The notes: a model not told the origin generated them from the sequence alone. A stretch of 64,000 nt of DNA from Sabethes cyaneus (GCF_943734655.1 NC_071355.1:200836939-200900938), one strand, 5' to 3'. Counted from the first letter of the stretch, positions 10,913-22,066 are shown. Translations and numbers: made by a program.

Positions 10913-11790
10913 TATTAACACATTATAATCAATCTCGTAATTTTATTTCAAGAATGACATAAAAATGGTACTAAAACGATACAAAACTGAAACACAATAT
11001 AACAAATATGATGCAAAAGTGCTACCAATACGGCACAAAAATAACACAAACAAAAATTATTAATATTAATTATTTCTTGGCGATGAGTCAAATATCAATA
11101 CGAAAATTGATGGACAAGACACAAACACGTATCACTCTTACAACAGAGTGTAAGATTGATACGTGTTTGTGTCTTGTCCATCAATTTTCGTATTGTGGTA
11201 CTCTTACGGTGGCACGAAAGCCAGAAAAAGTGAGTTAAATATCATTCAAATCATTTCAAGAGCCTTGGCTCCATTCCATTTTTCCCCAATTTAAAAAGGC
11301 AGCAGCAGCAAAACTTTCAATGCTACAATCAGTATGAAGTGCTTTCAGATGGTTTCCATTATCCATTGCAATTCCAGTAAATTTGTCGTGGTCGAGCGTC
11401 TCTTGAGGAAGCCGTGTTGTATTTATGTTCTTAATTTGAAAGACTAATTTTGCGTTTATAATTGCTTCGAAACAACAGCGTTATAATTGTATCTCAGTAG
11501 CTCAATTTTGCTGTCAATGTCATTTCAGTTTTTCCTAAAAATCAAATAGATATATGGCGATGCACATTTAATTATTTTGAAAGCTTGGAATGAACTAAAC
11601 ATTGTGCTCAGGTATGTCGCAGGGGGTCGGCTAGTCTAGTTTATTTATTTGGTGAAACGTCAAAAGATTTATTGATCCTACTGGTCATTAAAAAACTAAT
11701 AGCAAGTTGCCGTTGACGTCAAAGTCAAAGTAGGGCACGAAACGGTTAAAATTACGTTGTAAGCTAACTACTTAGACCGGGTTTGTCCCT
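10913..11790. other. Unassigned sequence around a hairpin
   Basis: Apart from the hairpin at 11096-11195 nothing is recognised. ORF 11008-11238 reads through the hairpin and is not credible as a gene. Confidence 0.4.
11096..11195. repeat. Hairpin with perfect 39-bp arms
   Basis: Arms 11096-11134 and 11157-11195 are exact reverse complements (left arm starts CAATACGAAAATTGATGG, ends AACACGTATCA), separated by 22 bases. Within the spacer CTCTTACA and TGTAAGAT extend the pairing imperfectly. No TIR-type ends or target duplication found. It could be a very recent foldback or a hairpin-RNA locus. Confidence 0.95.
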
Positions 11791-12213
11791 TAAGGCGTGG
11801 ACCCTACTCTGGAAAGTCGAATGAATTGATTTTTTTTTTTTTTGCATTTTCGAGATGCTTATACCACAGACATAACACTCGTTTTCCATTCTTAGTACCG
11901 ATTAAACCGTCATTTCAAATTTGGGCTTAGTAGGGAATGTCTCCTTTTGGTCAAAGTGGCGCTTTTTGACGAAACAATGGGGATTCCCCATAAAAAATAC
12001 TTGCTACTCCTGTTGCTATTTGATATTTGGGAATGTCGATCATAGATGGTGCTAGTGTTCAGGCTAAATGTGACGTAGGATCATTTTTGTTGATTTTTCT
12101 TCCACGAGTTATGTCTGTTTGTCTGTGCTTATATCTTCAGAAAACATTGTGGGGTCACCTCTAAGAAAGTGCATAGCTGCACGAAACTTTAAACGCGTTT
12201 TTCTCGAAACCAT

Positions 12214-14044
12214 CCCGAGCAGGAGCGAGGAGCAAAATAATATCAAAACTATATCAAACTAAGGTATAATAATATATTTTGTTATTGAATAGATATGGAG
12301 ATACTTTGATAACACATTTTGTTATTGAGTAGATATTTAAAACATTGTTTAATAACTGATTTTGTTATCATATGTTATTGTGATCTTAAAATGACATTCG
12401 ATATATTTCATAAAATTTTGTTTATTGATTAAAGGGATTTTAAATTATAAATATTTTATAAAATAATTTTTTAATATGTCATATACTACTGCATTTGTTG
12501 TTCAATACCTTAATGATACTAAAATATGTTAATGTAAACTCTGAATACAGTTATGTTATTGCTTTGTTATTCAAATAACACAAGTAGTTATTCTTTTGGC
12601 CTTAAAAGAGTAAAATTTTGATATTATTTTTTGTTATTTTACCAACTATGTCAGCCAAAACAAGACCAAATTTTGATATGAGTTATTCGATTTCCAATAA
12701 GGTACACCGGGGCAAGTGGGACCTAAAAATGCATAGTTTGGGTTTATTCCACTGTGTTTTCTATACCTATGATTATTTCAAAATTCTTTCAGCACAGAAA
12801 CTCTTCAGTGGTATCACTTCGAAGGAATAATCACGAAAAAGGCCTATAAATTTACATGAAATGAATCTGGAGGAGAATTTTCAAAATTATGGCGATGGGT
12901 CCCACTTGCCCCATTTACCGGGGCAAGTGGGACCTATATTCAAATTTGACTAAAAAGCCTGAAATAATAATAAAATGTGTAAGTTAGTATACAGAAATGC
13001 TAAAGCATTGCAAGAAACAATCAAAAACAATATTTGTACGAAGGGTACATCCAAAAATAGCGTAACAAAATCAGATTACTACGGGCGACCTTATAATTTA
13101 TATAAAACACAGATTGTGTACAATTACGTTGTAAAGCATTATTGTAATGACATGTAGTTGAATAGGTCGTTGCATCCAATTCTTGCGAGACGTAATTTAG
13201 CATTAACCATTGTTTAATAGCTCAAAAATACGATTATGATCTGTTTGTTCTACCATGCCCAATTCGGTAGAGCTACTCATAAGAGATAGTTACGCTATAA
13301 TAACCACAACGCTTTATTGTTTCAATTCCAGTTGCAGATTTGTTTAATTATGTCAAATTTGCCTTTCCAAATTCAATTAACATCGTTTAGGTGTAACCAA
13401 AATGTGACCAAACTATTTGTTCCCTCATAAGCTGTGCATGTGGGTTTTTTTTTGGGGCCACTTGGTTTAGTCTTTTTCGGTTTTATTTTAAAGCTTTACT
13501 GATACAAATATTATGTAATTGAACTGAAAATGTTTGGTAGTACATCTAAAAAATGTATTAAAACAAGAAGTTTTGTGCTGAAACACTTTATTTTTAATAG
13601 TTCCCCCTTGCCCCGGGTGCTTCGAAGCGCCGACCTTATTTCGACCCATTTTTTTAATGCCATTTTTCAAATTAAAAAACTAGTTTTCGGGTACAATTTG
13701 TTAATACAGTCGTTATGTTTATCTACTGCCAGAATAACATGTACTTTTACGTAAAGCTTGTGGCCAAAATATCATTTCTAGAAAGGTGCGTCAAACTTAC
13801 AACGCAAATTGAAAATAACGCTCAAATTTAAAGTCTAATTTTGTTATTTGAAATGCCTGTTATAAATAATCTATAATTTTAATACATGCGTTTGAGTTGT
13901 ATCTTTCATTTCTAGAAAGGTTCAGTTGGAGAAAATGAAGTTGAAGAGAGTTATGAGCTCCGTTCCCACTTACCCCGTATTCCCACTTGCCCCGGGGTAC
14001 CTTAACACATTTTGATATTATTTTGCTCTTCGCTCCTGCTCGGG
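12214..14044. mobile_element. Middle nested TIR element, CCCGAGCAGGAG family
   Basis: Left CCCGAGCAGGAGCGAGGAGC and its right inverted partner ending at 14044 extend into AAAATAATATCAAAA on both sides, about 35 bp of TIR. The interior is rich in TTTTGTTATTGA-type repeats. The 53214-53832 element has related ends and the same ATAACAAAAT style interior. No target duplication is evident. Confidence 0.8.
12700..14002. mobile_element. Inner nested TIR element (GGGGCAAGTGGGA), TA TSD
   Basis: TIR AGGTACACCGGGGCAAGTGG on the left and AGGTACCCCGGGGCAAGTGG in inverted form on the right, flanked by TA at 12698-12699 and 14003-14004. At 12900-12934 the motif GTCCCACTTGCCCC and its inverse recur as an internal palindrome. 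Small ORFs inside show no transposase motif. A fragment of the same family lies at 52062-52235. Confidence 0.85.
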
Positions 14045-14474
14045 TTTTCTCAGCAGACGGTACGTGTACCTCAGAATCTAGTGGTCCAATTTGGCTGAAA
14101 TTTGTTTTCAACATGTCAAAATGAATTATCTTAACTGTTACGTAGCCGTTTCATGATATCTCAAATTTTCATGAGCTCTCAAGAGACGATTTTTGACGAA
14201 AAAAAACCTTTTCTAGAACTGTTATCTAAAAAGCATCCACGCATCTAGCAGTCAACAGCTTATGCCAGACACTATTTTGGCATCCAAAAACTACAAAATA
14301 CGTCAAATACCTTAACCAATAACCGAAATACCCCAACACTTATCTTTAATTCCAACATCTGAAAAAAATCACGAAAATCCATAATTTTTCAACCTTCCAG
14401 AGTAGGATCACCCCTTAAAGAAACAATTGTTTTTTGCACCACCCAGTGAATATCAAAAGTTGCTCCGATGCATC

Positions 14475-14650
14475 ATTGACTTTTGAGAATAGATCGAAGT
14501 CGAACGCAAGCCGAGGACCTTTGATCCGACGTCGTTATAATAAATAAGAAAAACCAGCGGTTCGAGATGGCTACTTTGCGGCACTCCGGAAAAGAAGTAA
14601 CAGGAACGTGTCGATAAATACATTAACGAGCCATCGCCCTCGAAGGGCTG
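14475..14650 (-). pseudogene. Jockey/CR1-type LINE reverse transcriptase fragment
   Basis: The minus frame reads SGVPQSSHLEPLVFLIYYND, matching the RT palm motif GVPQGSHLGPLLF..IND of Jockey-like non-LTR retrotransposons, which copy element RNA at nicked chromosomal targets. Only this motif region is recognisable; the catalytic YADD segment, endonuclease and ORF1 are absent. It abuts a plus-strand fragment of a different LINE type at 14700. Confidence 0.75.
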
Positions 14651-14699
14651 ATCTGTCGAGCAGGGATTGAAACGTGAGGCACGCTTTTCACCAAAAGTA

Positions 14700-14830
14700 A
14701 CCAACTCCTAGGTTTGGCAGATGACTTTAATATCATAGCCAGGAACTTTGCGTCGGTGGAGGCAATCTACGCCAGACTGAAAGCGAAGTCTAGGAAGATT
14801 TGGCTAAAAATAAATGCGTCTCCGTATTGT
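14700..14830 (+). pseudogene. LINE RT fragment (ADD motif)
   Basis: Plus-strand frame reads QLLGLADDFNIIARNFASVE followed by ARLKAKSRKIWLKINAS, matching the palm segment around the catalytic (F/Y)ADD and the downstream KINxxKT region of arthropod non-LTR reverse transcriptases. Tyr/Phe before ADD is Leu-Ala here and there is no room for a full domain, so it is a dead scrap. It may belong with the C-terminal fragment at 15486. Confidence 0.7.
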
Positions 14831-15480
14831 TTCTATATCATACATGATAATATGCATACATGATAATAAGCAAACATTCTTATTTACACTGTGACCAGTC
14901 ACGGAAAATGTCGCAGTATAGAAATGACAGGCATTCGCCGCTATTTGCTTACAGTTCTAGCTGAAATTGTATTAACAAGCAATAGAGAATTAGGTGGAAT
15001 TATTGATACTCTTTTCATCTAAAATTTATGTAATAAAAATAGTTGCATTTCTGCACGGTTTTATGGTTGATCATTATTTTAAAGATCTTGTAAGAATAGA
15101 TGCAGTAGAGTTCGTTTTCAATTTTAGGAACGTTCTTTTTTGGATCCGCATTATTTGGGAAAAAGTTTCTTTGAATCCGTATTATTTGGGGAAAAGCCTC
15201 TTTGAATCCGCATTATTTGGGGAAAAGCTGTAGGCATACGAATGAAGCAGCAAACGAGAATATCAAAAACCACAATACCTTTTGTCATGCATGGTGCTAG
15301 AATGTTGGAAACGTGTCTCTGCCGCTCCGAAGTGTGTACGACACGACGAGCAAGAGATGTTATCGTTATTCTGGTTTTTCTTCTCGGTGCGAGTGTACGA
15401 GAAATCAGCCGCATGACTGATCGCAAGAAATAATGTCAAATGTCCTCAGATTTTGGTCACCAACCAGTACACTTTACGTT
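14831..15480. other. Unassigned, probably LINE-flanking
   Basis: Between two plus-strand LINE scraps. Contains a short direct repeat: TTTGGATCCGCATTATTTGG (15139) with relatives at 15172 and 15204. ORFs 15242-15433 (plus) and 15151-15426 (minus) mirror each other and are not recognised. Confidence 0.4.
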
Positions 15481-15485
15481 CCTGG

Positions 15486-15755
15486 TCGCTAGACGACGGG
15501 GGGCCGAACACGTCCTAAAAATGCCGGAAGACTGTGCGACGAAAACAGTTCTCTTCGACAAGTCCACCGGCATCAGGAACAGAGGGGCTCAACGTGCAAG
15601 ATGGCTCGACCAGGTCGGAAGTGATTTGTGACTTCTGAGGCGACTGGGCCATTGACGACGAGTGGCCCAAGCTCGAGTTGAATAAAGAGGGCTGCTTGAA
15701 ACAGCACGAGTCACCTCGGCACTATGCTGCTGACGATTACGACGACATATAGAAT
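15486..15755 (+). pseudogene. LINE C-terminal tail fragment
   Basis: Reads RRRGAEHVLKMPEDCATKTV, then LFDKSTGIRNRGAQRARWLD, then fragments equivalent to RRVAQARVEWR and LLETARVTS. This matches the region after the RT of a mosquito LINE type that ends (W)AGHVxRMPxD...RARWxDQV...W. Stops at about 15629, 15647 and 15680 break it. A second, also broken copy of this region lies at 22365-22995. Confidence 0.75.
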
Positions 15756-18700
15756 CATATAGAATAACAAAAACACTGTCGTGAAATTTTTGTCACTAAA
15801 AGAAAATGATTTAGCGAAATCACGATAATTTACAAATAAAATCTTTTTGTTGCGTCGTCATAAAAAATTTTGTGAAATACATTTTCTAACTAATTTTTTG
15901 TTAAATTGCTGAGAAAAATTTTTGTTCTATGACAGCTGGTTCGGGAGTTACTAACTTTTGAAATTAGCGATGCCCGAGAAATTCCCTCGGATTTTTCTGG
16001 AAAAACGGGAGACCTCAATAAGTCTATAAACTATGCCCATTTGTAAAATTTTATGAACAAAAAGATATATATAGGACAGAAAGATAATCAGCGAACGATA
16101 CGAACAATACACGATTGGATTCACATCTCTGTGTATACAATAGCTGAGATATCATATCTTTTTGTAATCGAATCCTTTGCATTGTCATACGTGCTTACGG
16201 GGTAAAACGACTTAAACCTTAGAACTTTTCTTCAATTCAACAATTACTACACAATCTTTCCCTATCGTAATCAATACGTAGAAAAGTTTACGATCAATTG
16301 ATGCAACAATCTTGTGATCGTTTTCAATTTATGATTTCACCATAAAAAAGGCAACCCCGTATTTACACTAATTGCTAGTGCTAATATACGCTAATTTGAA
16401 GCTGAAGTCGATGCGGATCAATATACCCATGTCTAGCCCGGCAGGATTTGGGTTAGGCTTAACGAGATGCTGATTTTTTCTCGCGTAATTATTATACACT
16501 CGAGGATGGATGATAGGGGGAATAAAAGTGAGAGCAAACGATGTGAATTAACGATTTCTGTACTTCGACTATAGTCGACTATTTATGATCGTTAGTAAAT
16601 CTGTTCCCTGATTGCCTCGAAGTGTGATGACGGTTTAATAGTCCCAAGCCCATAGATGAATAAACAAAAAAAGATATTTGCATATATAAACTAATTTCAC
16701 GTTAACGTTCCTCAAGACAATAAATTGACCTTTACTTGTTTGTATACTGGAGGATCATTTTTGATGCTGATTACCAACGCAAACAGTACATAAAGTTTTG
16801 AATAGCGTTATAATAAGCAGCGTAACGAGCTGCACTTCTTTAGTTTATGTCTAAATTGCTTACTCTGACGAGTTCGTTCTATCCCCATGGACCAACAACT
16901 AACTCTAATTACTGCCGACATGCACTTTTGCTGTAGCTTCGCTATAAACCAGTTGAAAGGAACCCATTCGAACGCACATTTCTCCTTCGTGTGCATTCAC
17001 CGTCGCTTATCAGCAACACTGAACTTGAAATCGGCAACCGCTGCGTGTACGGTTCTTATCAGACAACAATCAGAGGCCGTTCGAATGACTTAATTTACCA
17101 GCTACAATTGATTTGATTTAGTTTGATTCTATCCGTCGTTGGACCCTATCGCCGCCATCCAGTTCAAGTACGTTCTGAGGCAAATGTTTGCCGAATGCAT
17201 TTACACAGCTCATTTGCGGTTGACAATTAGATAAGTGCAATAAACAGCTAGATGACTGAACTGATTGCGTCGGCGAAGGACTGTTCACACTTATAAAAGG
17301 GGGCTAGCAGCTAGATAGCAGCGTGTACATAAATAGCGAAAAAAAGGCTCTACAACTTCTCTCGAGCCAAGTAATAATTAAATTACACATTAATGAAACT
17401 TTCACATGCGATTCATTCATTAGTATGTAAAATTTTCGCGTTACTCGGCCACTCCCCGACCCGTGTTACGGTAACCATAACAACTCAACAGATTGTGTTT
17501 AGAAAACTACAAAGCAACGCACCGATTCCTTTCCCCCCTTTCCGGTAGGCGTAGGTATAGTGGAGTGGCCGTGGCCGGTCGGTAACATCTTCACCGACAA
17601 GCGGATCTCTAAATCGACGTCGTTATCGGGCTAATGAAAACTTGCTCGTCGCGGCTGCGTCGGAATTGCTTTCAACTTAATTAAACAAAGATGGGAAGCA
17701 CATTCATGGCAGCAAGATACCGAATCTCATGTCCCATCGTCTGTAGGCTTCCGAGGTTCACACATCACATCACATCACCGGCAGTGATCGGGACAAATTC
17801 GATTAAACGATACCGCTTGTTCTACTGTCAGTTGCGACCTCTTTCAGCGCTTGCCGACAACCTCAAGCCACGGACTCAAGCAGAACATTTCTTTCACCTC
17901 ACACTTTCCACGTAGCAAAAAAAATTTGGTCAGACTTTTCGGTTCGGTGAAATTACTACAGCTGATTTTGCCATGTTGATAGTACCACCTACCGACATGT
18001 TTCAGATATCGGAGTGATAAACAATTTGTTCGAACTGTCAGCCGATTTCTGTTTGCTGTCCTGTCAATCGACGCGGCACCGGCCGCCGCGGTCAATCGAA
18101 TTCACGTGAACTGCACTGTTAATTTATTACTTTAATTGCTGCCTCCTTCAAAAAAAAAGTGAAGCAGCACCGTAATAGATCAAGCAGTTTTTTTTTTTCG
18201 TTCATTAAGGTAGAGAGAAAGGAAAAGCTAAGCGAAACGCTTAGCCCGAAACCTCTGGGAGTATTAACTGTGTAAATAAATGGTTTACTGATAGCAATCA
18301 GGTGCTAGCAAACGAATGGCGCAGGCAAGCGGAAGGGAAAGAAATTTATTGCTAATTGAGTTAGTATTTGAAGCCACAGCGGCATCAGGCATCAGGAGCA
18401 AACGAAACGAAATCCACCGCTTGGGTTTAAGTGGATTTTTACGAGTGTCGGAATCAGCCGGCAGAGGATTGTAGCTAGTAGTTCCTGATTGTACCGGTTG
18501 CGGTTGAAATTCTTTGTAGCGTGCTGGCCGGAAATTAGATTACTGAGCAATTTTTCACTGTCTGCGGTGCGGGTAGCATTCACTACTATACACTTACTCG
18601 AAAGTTTCGTTTATGTAAATAAGTCCATATCCTATGGAACAAAATTTACCCAGAAACTAGCAGCAGAGTTTTCGTACTCGGTGTTAATCCCTTTTAGAGC

Positions 18701-18905
18701 AGGATTGCGATCCCCATCCCCAGTGTGTCCCACCTTCGCTGGCATGCCCCAGATTTGCGATCCCGAGCGGGAATGACAGATAGTGACAGTATACTGCCAG
18801 CATATTTTGACATTTCACGCAGATGCAATTACAAAAAGTACGGAAGAAGTAAGGAAGGTGAAGAACAATTGCTCAGTTATTTAGTAGCAAAATTAATAAT
18901 ATCTA
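15756..18905. other. Single-copy-looking sequence, no gene recognised
   Basis: About 3.1 kb without recognised repeats except homopolymers. Several GATA-type motifs (TTATCAG at 17009 and 17057, AGATAAG at 17230) and a TATAAAAGG at 17292 occur. Short ORFs (16887-17093, 17691-17915, 18489-18776 and overlapping minus frames) have no recognisable domain. It may be unique regulatory or intronic DNA; comparison with a related species would decide. Confidence 0.45.
17292..17300 (+). promoter_or_regulatory. Possible TATA box
   Basis: TATAAAAGG followed by GGGCTAGCAGC matches a strong Pol II TATA box; a start would be expected near 17320. No coding exon is recognised downstream, so this may be chance. 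Confidence 0.25.
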
Positions 18906-19112
18906 CAATCCAGCTTTTTACGAGCCATAATGGGACCGCATAATCTGTGTTCGTAGTATTTGAACAGCATTTTTGACATTTTGTTTCCGCACATTCACAG
19001 AAAAACTAAAGGAATGCCCGGAAAGAACGTGCGATGTATTGAGAAAATGTCAAAAATGCTGTCCAAATATTCCAATCGCCGTCCGCCATTATGGTTTGTA
19101 AAAAGCTGGATA
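18906..19112. mobile_element. Foldback MITE, copy 1
   Basis: Ends ATCCAGCTTTTTACGAGCC and its inverse (GTAAAAAGCTGGAT). Almost the whole element is one imperfect inverted repeat around a centre with ACTAAAGGAATG. Related to the copies at 19135 and 19805. Confidence 0.85.
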
Positions 19113-19134
19113 TGAAGACTCACCGTCGCCATTA

Positions 19135-19367
19135 CACAGACTATCCAGCTTTTTACGAGCCATAATGGCGGACGTGTTCGTAATATTTGAACAGCATTTT
19201 TGACATTTCCCTAATACATCGCACGTTTTCTTTCCGTACATTCCTTTAGTTTTACCGTGAATGCGCGGAAACTAGACGTGCGATGTATTAGGGAAATGTC
19301 AAAAATGCTGTTCAAATATTACGAACACGTCCTCCATTATGGCTTGTAAAAAGCTGGATAGTCTCTG
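19135..19367. mobile_element. Foldback MITE, copy 2 (TA TSD)
   Basis: TIR CACAGACTATCCAGCTTTTT on the left pairs with a right end whose inverse starts CAGAGACTATCCAGC. Flanking TA at 19133-19134 and 19368-19369. The arms pair over roughly 100 bp (AACAGCATTTTTGACATTTC, ACATCGCACGT). Most complete copy of the three. Confidence 0.85.
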
Positions 19368-19369
19368 TA

Positions 19370-19696
19370 CTCATCATGGACGAATATTTTCCTGTAGCGA
19401 AATCGTTTCCCAATGCCAACAAACCACCAATGCCACCACCACATCAACAATCCTTACATAAGAGCCTGGTTTTGCTGGTAACTAAACCCAATTTCCTAAC
19501 AGAACGCCATAAATCTTGATTAGCTCGCTCCCTACATGCTTTACACAGAGCTAAAATTAATACATGTGCACCTAAATAACTGCGGGTGCGAGTATCTCAC
19601 GAACACTCGCTCATCCGAGGTAGAATTTGTTGCGGTCCCGAAAGAAAAGGGGCCCAAAGTTTGGGTTACAAAGAAACATAAAATAATAATATTGTG
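19370..19696. other. Spacer with a diverged repeat
   Basis: ACAGAACGCCAT and AGGGGCCCAAAGTTTGGGTT also occur, diverged, at 32940-33060 in the same order (ACAGAACGCCAT, GGGGTCCAAAATTGGTGTT), so both may derive from one old repeat. Confidence 0.45.
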
Positions 19697-20141
19697 TCGC
19701 CAGCACTAAATTGGAGTTCGGGATAAACGGCAAACGCTTTTCCTTATGTACAGTACATTAAACCTAGTGTCGGAAGTAGAGCGCTGTATAGCAAATGCGT
19801 CGCGCTATCCAGCTTTTTGCGAGCCATAATGGCGGACCGCATAATCTGTGTTCGTAATATTTGAACAGCATTTTTGACAATTTCTAAATCCATCGCAAGT
19901 TTTTTTTTCCGCACGTTCACGGTAAAACTAAAGGAACGTGCGATGTATTTAGGAAATGTCGAAAATGCTGTCCAAATATTACGAACACCGTCCACTGGTA
20001 AAAAGCTGGATACAGCGCACTACTTTCGACACTAAGTTAGAGTTCCGAATAAATGGCAAACGATCAACATCAACATCAACGGTACGGATGAAAAATCGTT
20101 TGCCGTGTATTCGGAATTCCAATTTTGTGCTGGCGATATAA
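19697..20141. repeat. Inverted repeat hosting MITE copy 3
   Basis: CGCCAGCACTAAATTGGAG (19698) reappears inverted at 20120-20140 (CCAATTTTGTGCTGGCG). Further inside, TAGTGTCGGAAGTAG pairs with CTACTTTCGACACTA and GGCAAACG recurs three times. CATCAACATCAACATCAACG forms a mini-array near 20065. It reads as an older foldback split by the MITE. Confidence 0.6.
19805..20013. mobile_element. Foldback MITE, copy 3
   Basis: TATCCAGCTTTTTGCGAGCC to GGTAAAAAGCTGGATA, same family as copies 1 and 2. The right arm lacks the CCATTATGGC segment. It is inserted in the inverted repeat 19697-20141. Confidence 0.8.
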
Positions 20142-20229
20142 GCATCATAAGCTGTTAGTACTCTGATCAAATTCCGTTCGCCACAGGGGCAAATTAAATT
20201 ACAAATGAAAGCATTATGCATTGAATTAG

Positions 20230-20842
20230 TCTAGAAGAATCGGAACTATTTTGCAATCTAATGGGAGTTCCTCAAGGAAGCAAGTTAGGCCCTCTGCTTT
20301 TTATATTATTTAGCAACGAGCTCTCCATAGTGCTACAGTCTGGATGTTGCTTGTTTTACTGGCGACGTTAGGATATACTTATTTATAAAAACATAGTACG
20401 CGCAATACTTGAGTCCTACTTAGTAGTCTGGTACCCGTTTCAAGCTGATTGGATAGAAAGGGTTGAAGCGGTGTAAATAAAGTTTATACATTTCGCTCTT
20501 CCCATGCTGTCAAAAAGTAACCCGTCGGACCTGCCTCCATACAATGCACGATGCCGATTGTTGGAACTCGAAACGCTTGGAAAGAGGCACAAGACCTCTC
20601 GAGTATTGTTCGTTGCTAAAAACTTGAACAAACAAATTGATTGCCCTAGTCTAGACCTAGTCCTAAAATACCTCAATCTTGATGCTCCAAAACGAGCTCA
20701 TCGAATGAGGAACTTCCTTTTTCTCGACCTCGAGGCAAGGAGAAGGATCTACGGTCTGCTTAACCCAATAAGGTACATGGCAGCCCAGTTCAACACAGTC
20801 TACGAAATGTTTGATTTCGGTATCTTCATCGGTCGATGGTAA
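20230..20842 (+). pseudogene. Jockey-like LINE pseudogene, internally deleted
   Basis: Starts in the RT palm (LMGVPQGSKLGPLLFILFSN), then jumps to VRAILESYLVVWYPFQADWI and continues through the C-terminal region (RCRLLELETLGKRHKTSRVL, DLVLKYLNLDAP). The order RT motif, WxPxxxxxxxRIExVQ, RR...L.LETL...RR...F is typical of Jockey-clade elements. The (F/Y)ADD catalytic part is missing, so the segment between about 20345 and 20375 is a deletion. One stop interrupts the frame near 20476. The last 112 codons form the longest open stretch. Confidence 0.85.
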
Positions 20843-20934
20843 TGGTCGAGTGATGCGCTTGCATGACTCGAATCATCTCATCAATTTGTAGGACCTGAGC
20901 TCTTCTGTGGTTTATTTGCTTCTGCACTTTAAAA

Positions 20935-21240
20935 GTGGAGCTAAAAGTATGGGAATGTACGAAAGTGGAGTCAAATTGGAATCACACTTTCAATGCTAAA
21001 CAGGCGAAACGGTTCATCTCTCCAAACGTTTCTATGACTCGCAAAATCCTGGAGCTTTCGAAGAAAGATCTAAGCATTTATACTGGACATTGTCCGAGCC
21101 TCTATCATCTGAAGCTAATGGGAAAACTTCAAGACGATATATGTCGCTTCTGTGGCATAGAAGAAAAGACTCGGAACACCTGTTATGCCGTTGTCCACCA
21201 ATTTTCAATAAAAGATTAAGGTTCTTCAAAAGAGGGTTAT
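20935..21240 (+). pseudogene. LINE RNase H / Cys-rich C-terminus
   Basis: Reads TRKILELSKKDLSIYTGHCP, YHLKLMGKLQDDICRFCGIE, then a degenerate EKTRNTCYAVV. This matches the C-terminal end of RNase H-bearing LINEs (I/LOA/R1 types), where TGHC..HL..hG....C.FC...EET..H.LC precedes the element end. It is cut off from any upstream RT and differs in type from the Jockey-like copy just upstream. Confidence 0.75.
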
Positions 21241-21464
21241 TAGAATCTTCTAGCTAATATAACGAGCGGCAATAGTTTAGTGCGTAAAACATTCGGGCAC
21301 CATCCGAAAGAGCGTGGATGGGAGTCTCGCCTAACATTTGGTCTATATCAAAATTTTCCAATTCATCCAATTAATCATTCTTAGAATCAGACACTTCCTT
21401 CCTTTCCAGAATAGCTTTACACTGAGTTATCTCCAAGATTCGAGAGGCGGAGAAGTAAGGAATG

Positions 21465-21851
21465 GATGGAAGGAGTGGTTCATGCCATCTACAAAAATGG
21501 TGATCACGTCGACTGCTGCAACCATCGCAGCATAACGCTGGTAGACGTCGCCTACAAGGTACCCTCCCAGATCCTGTTTTATGCTGACTGACACCGATAG
21601 CACGAGATTTCGAAAGAAATTATTAGGCGAGATTCGTTATGGGTCCCGCAACTACGAACCAAATTTTTACCATCCGACAGATCTTGCAGAAATGTCGGGA
21701 GTACAAAGTACTCCCCGACATCACACCTCTGTTGGCTTCAAAGCAGCATACGATACAGTCGATCGAGACCAGCCGTGGAGAATAATTCGTGTACGAATAC
21801 GGTTTTCTGGCCAAACTAATGCGATTGATCAGAGCCAAATTGGATTGAGTG
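21465..21851 (+). pseudogene. LINE RT N-terminal fragment
   Basis: Reads EWMEGVVHAIYKNGDHVDCC, NHRSITLVDVAYKVPSQILF, then IFTIRQILQKCREYKVL in another frame and FKAAYDTVDRDQPW in a third. These are the fingers and first palm motifs of arthropod non-LTR RTs (W..g.i.PIyKKGd...C.NyR.Isl...., Q..FT.RQIlqK..Ey, .F.DFkaAyD.i.R..LW). At least two frameshifts. The element was later split at 21852 by a family C repeat. Confidence 0.85.
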
Positions 21852-22057
21852 ATGTCTGACGTTTTTGGAGCGTCTTAGTTGAATACGAAGCCTGAAATTA
21901 AATACAAAGAAAACTATTACAATTAAACTCTACTATCTATATTTATTCGTGACAAATACGTATTCCGCCTGGAAGTCGTAGGCGAAATACCTATCTGTCG
22001 TGAATAAATATAGATAGTAGAATTTAATTGTAATAGTTTTCTTTTTATTTAATTTCA
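21852..22057 (-). mobile_element. Foldback repeat family C, full insertion, 9-bp TSD
   Basis: The 206-bp insert is flanked by GATTGAGTG at 21843-21851 and 22058-22066. It is almost a palindrome: AATTAAATACAAAGAAAACT and its inverse (AGTTTTCTTTTTATTTAATT) bracket CTATCTATATTTATTCGTGA and its inverse. The edge TTTTTGGAGCGTCTTAGT and core CCTGGAAGTCGTAGGCG identify the family. No ORF. Confidence 0.85.
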
Positions 22058-22066
22058 GATTGAGTG

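Larger units (their letters stand above)
11793..14415. mobile_element. Outer TIR element of a three-level nest (TA TSD)
   Basis: Left end AGGCGTGGACCCTACTCTGG (11793) pairs with the right end, whose reverse complement begins AGGGGTGATCCTACTCTGG; both are flanked by TA (11791-11792 and 14416-14417). A TA duplication suggests the Tc1/mariner class or a MITE mobilised by it. Own sequence is 11793-12213 and 14045-14415; the rest is the nested insertion. No transposase ORF. Confidence 0.75.

Noticed and set aside
17292..17915. Gene driven by the TATAAAAGG at 17292
   Set aside because: No recognisable coding exon, intron signals or conserved peptide downstream; kept only as a possible TATA box.
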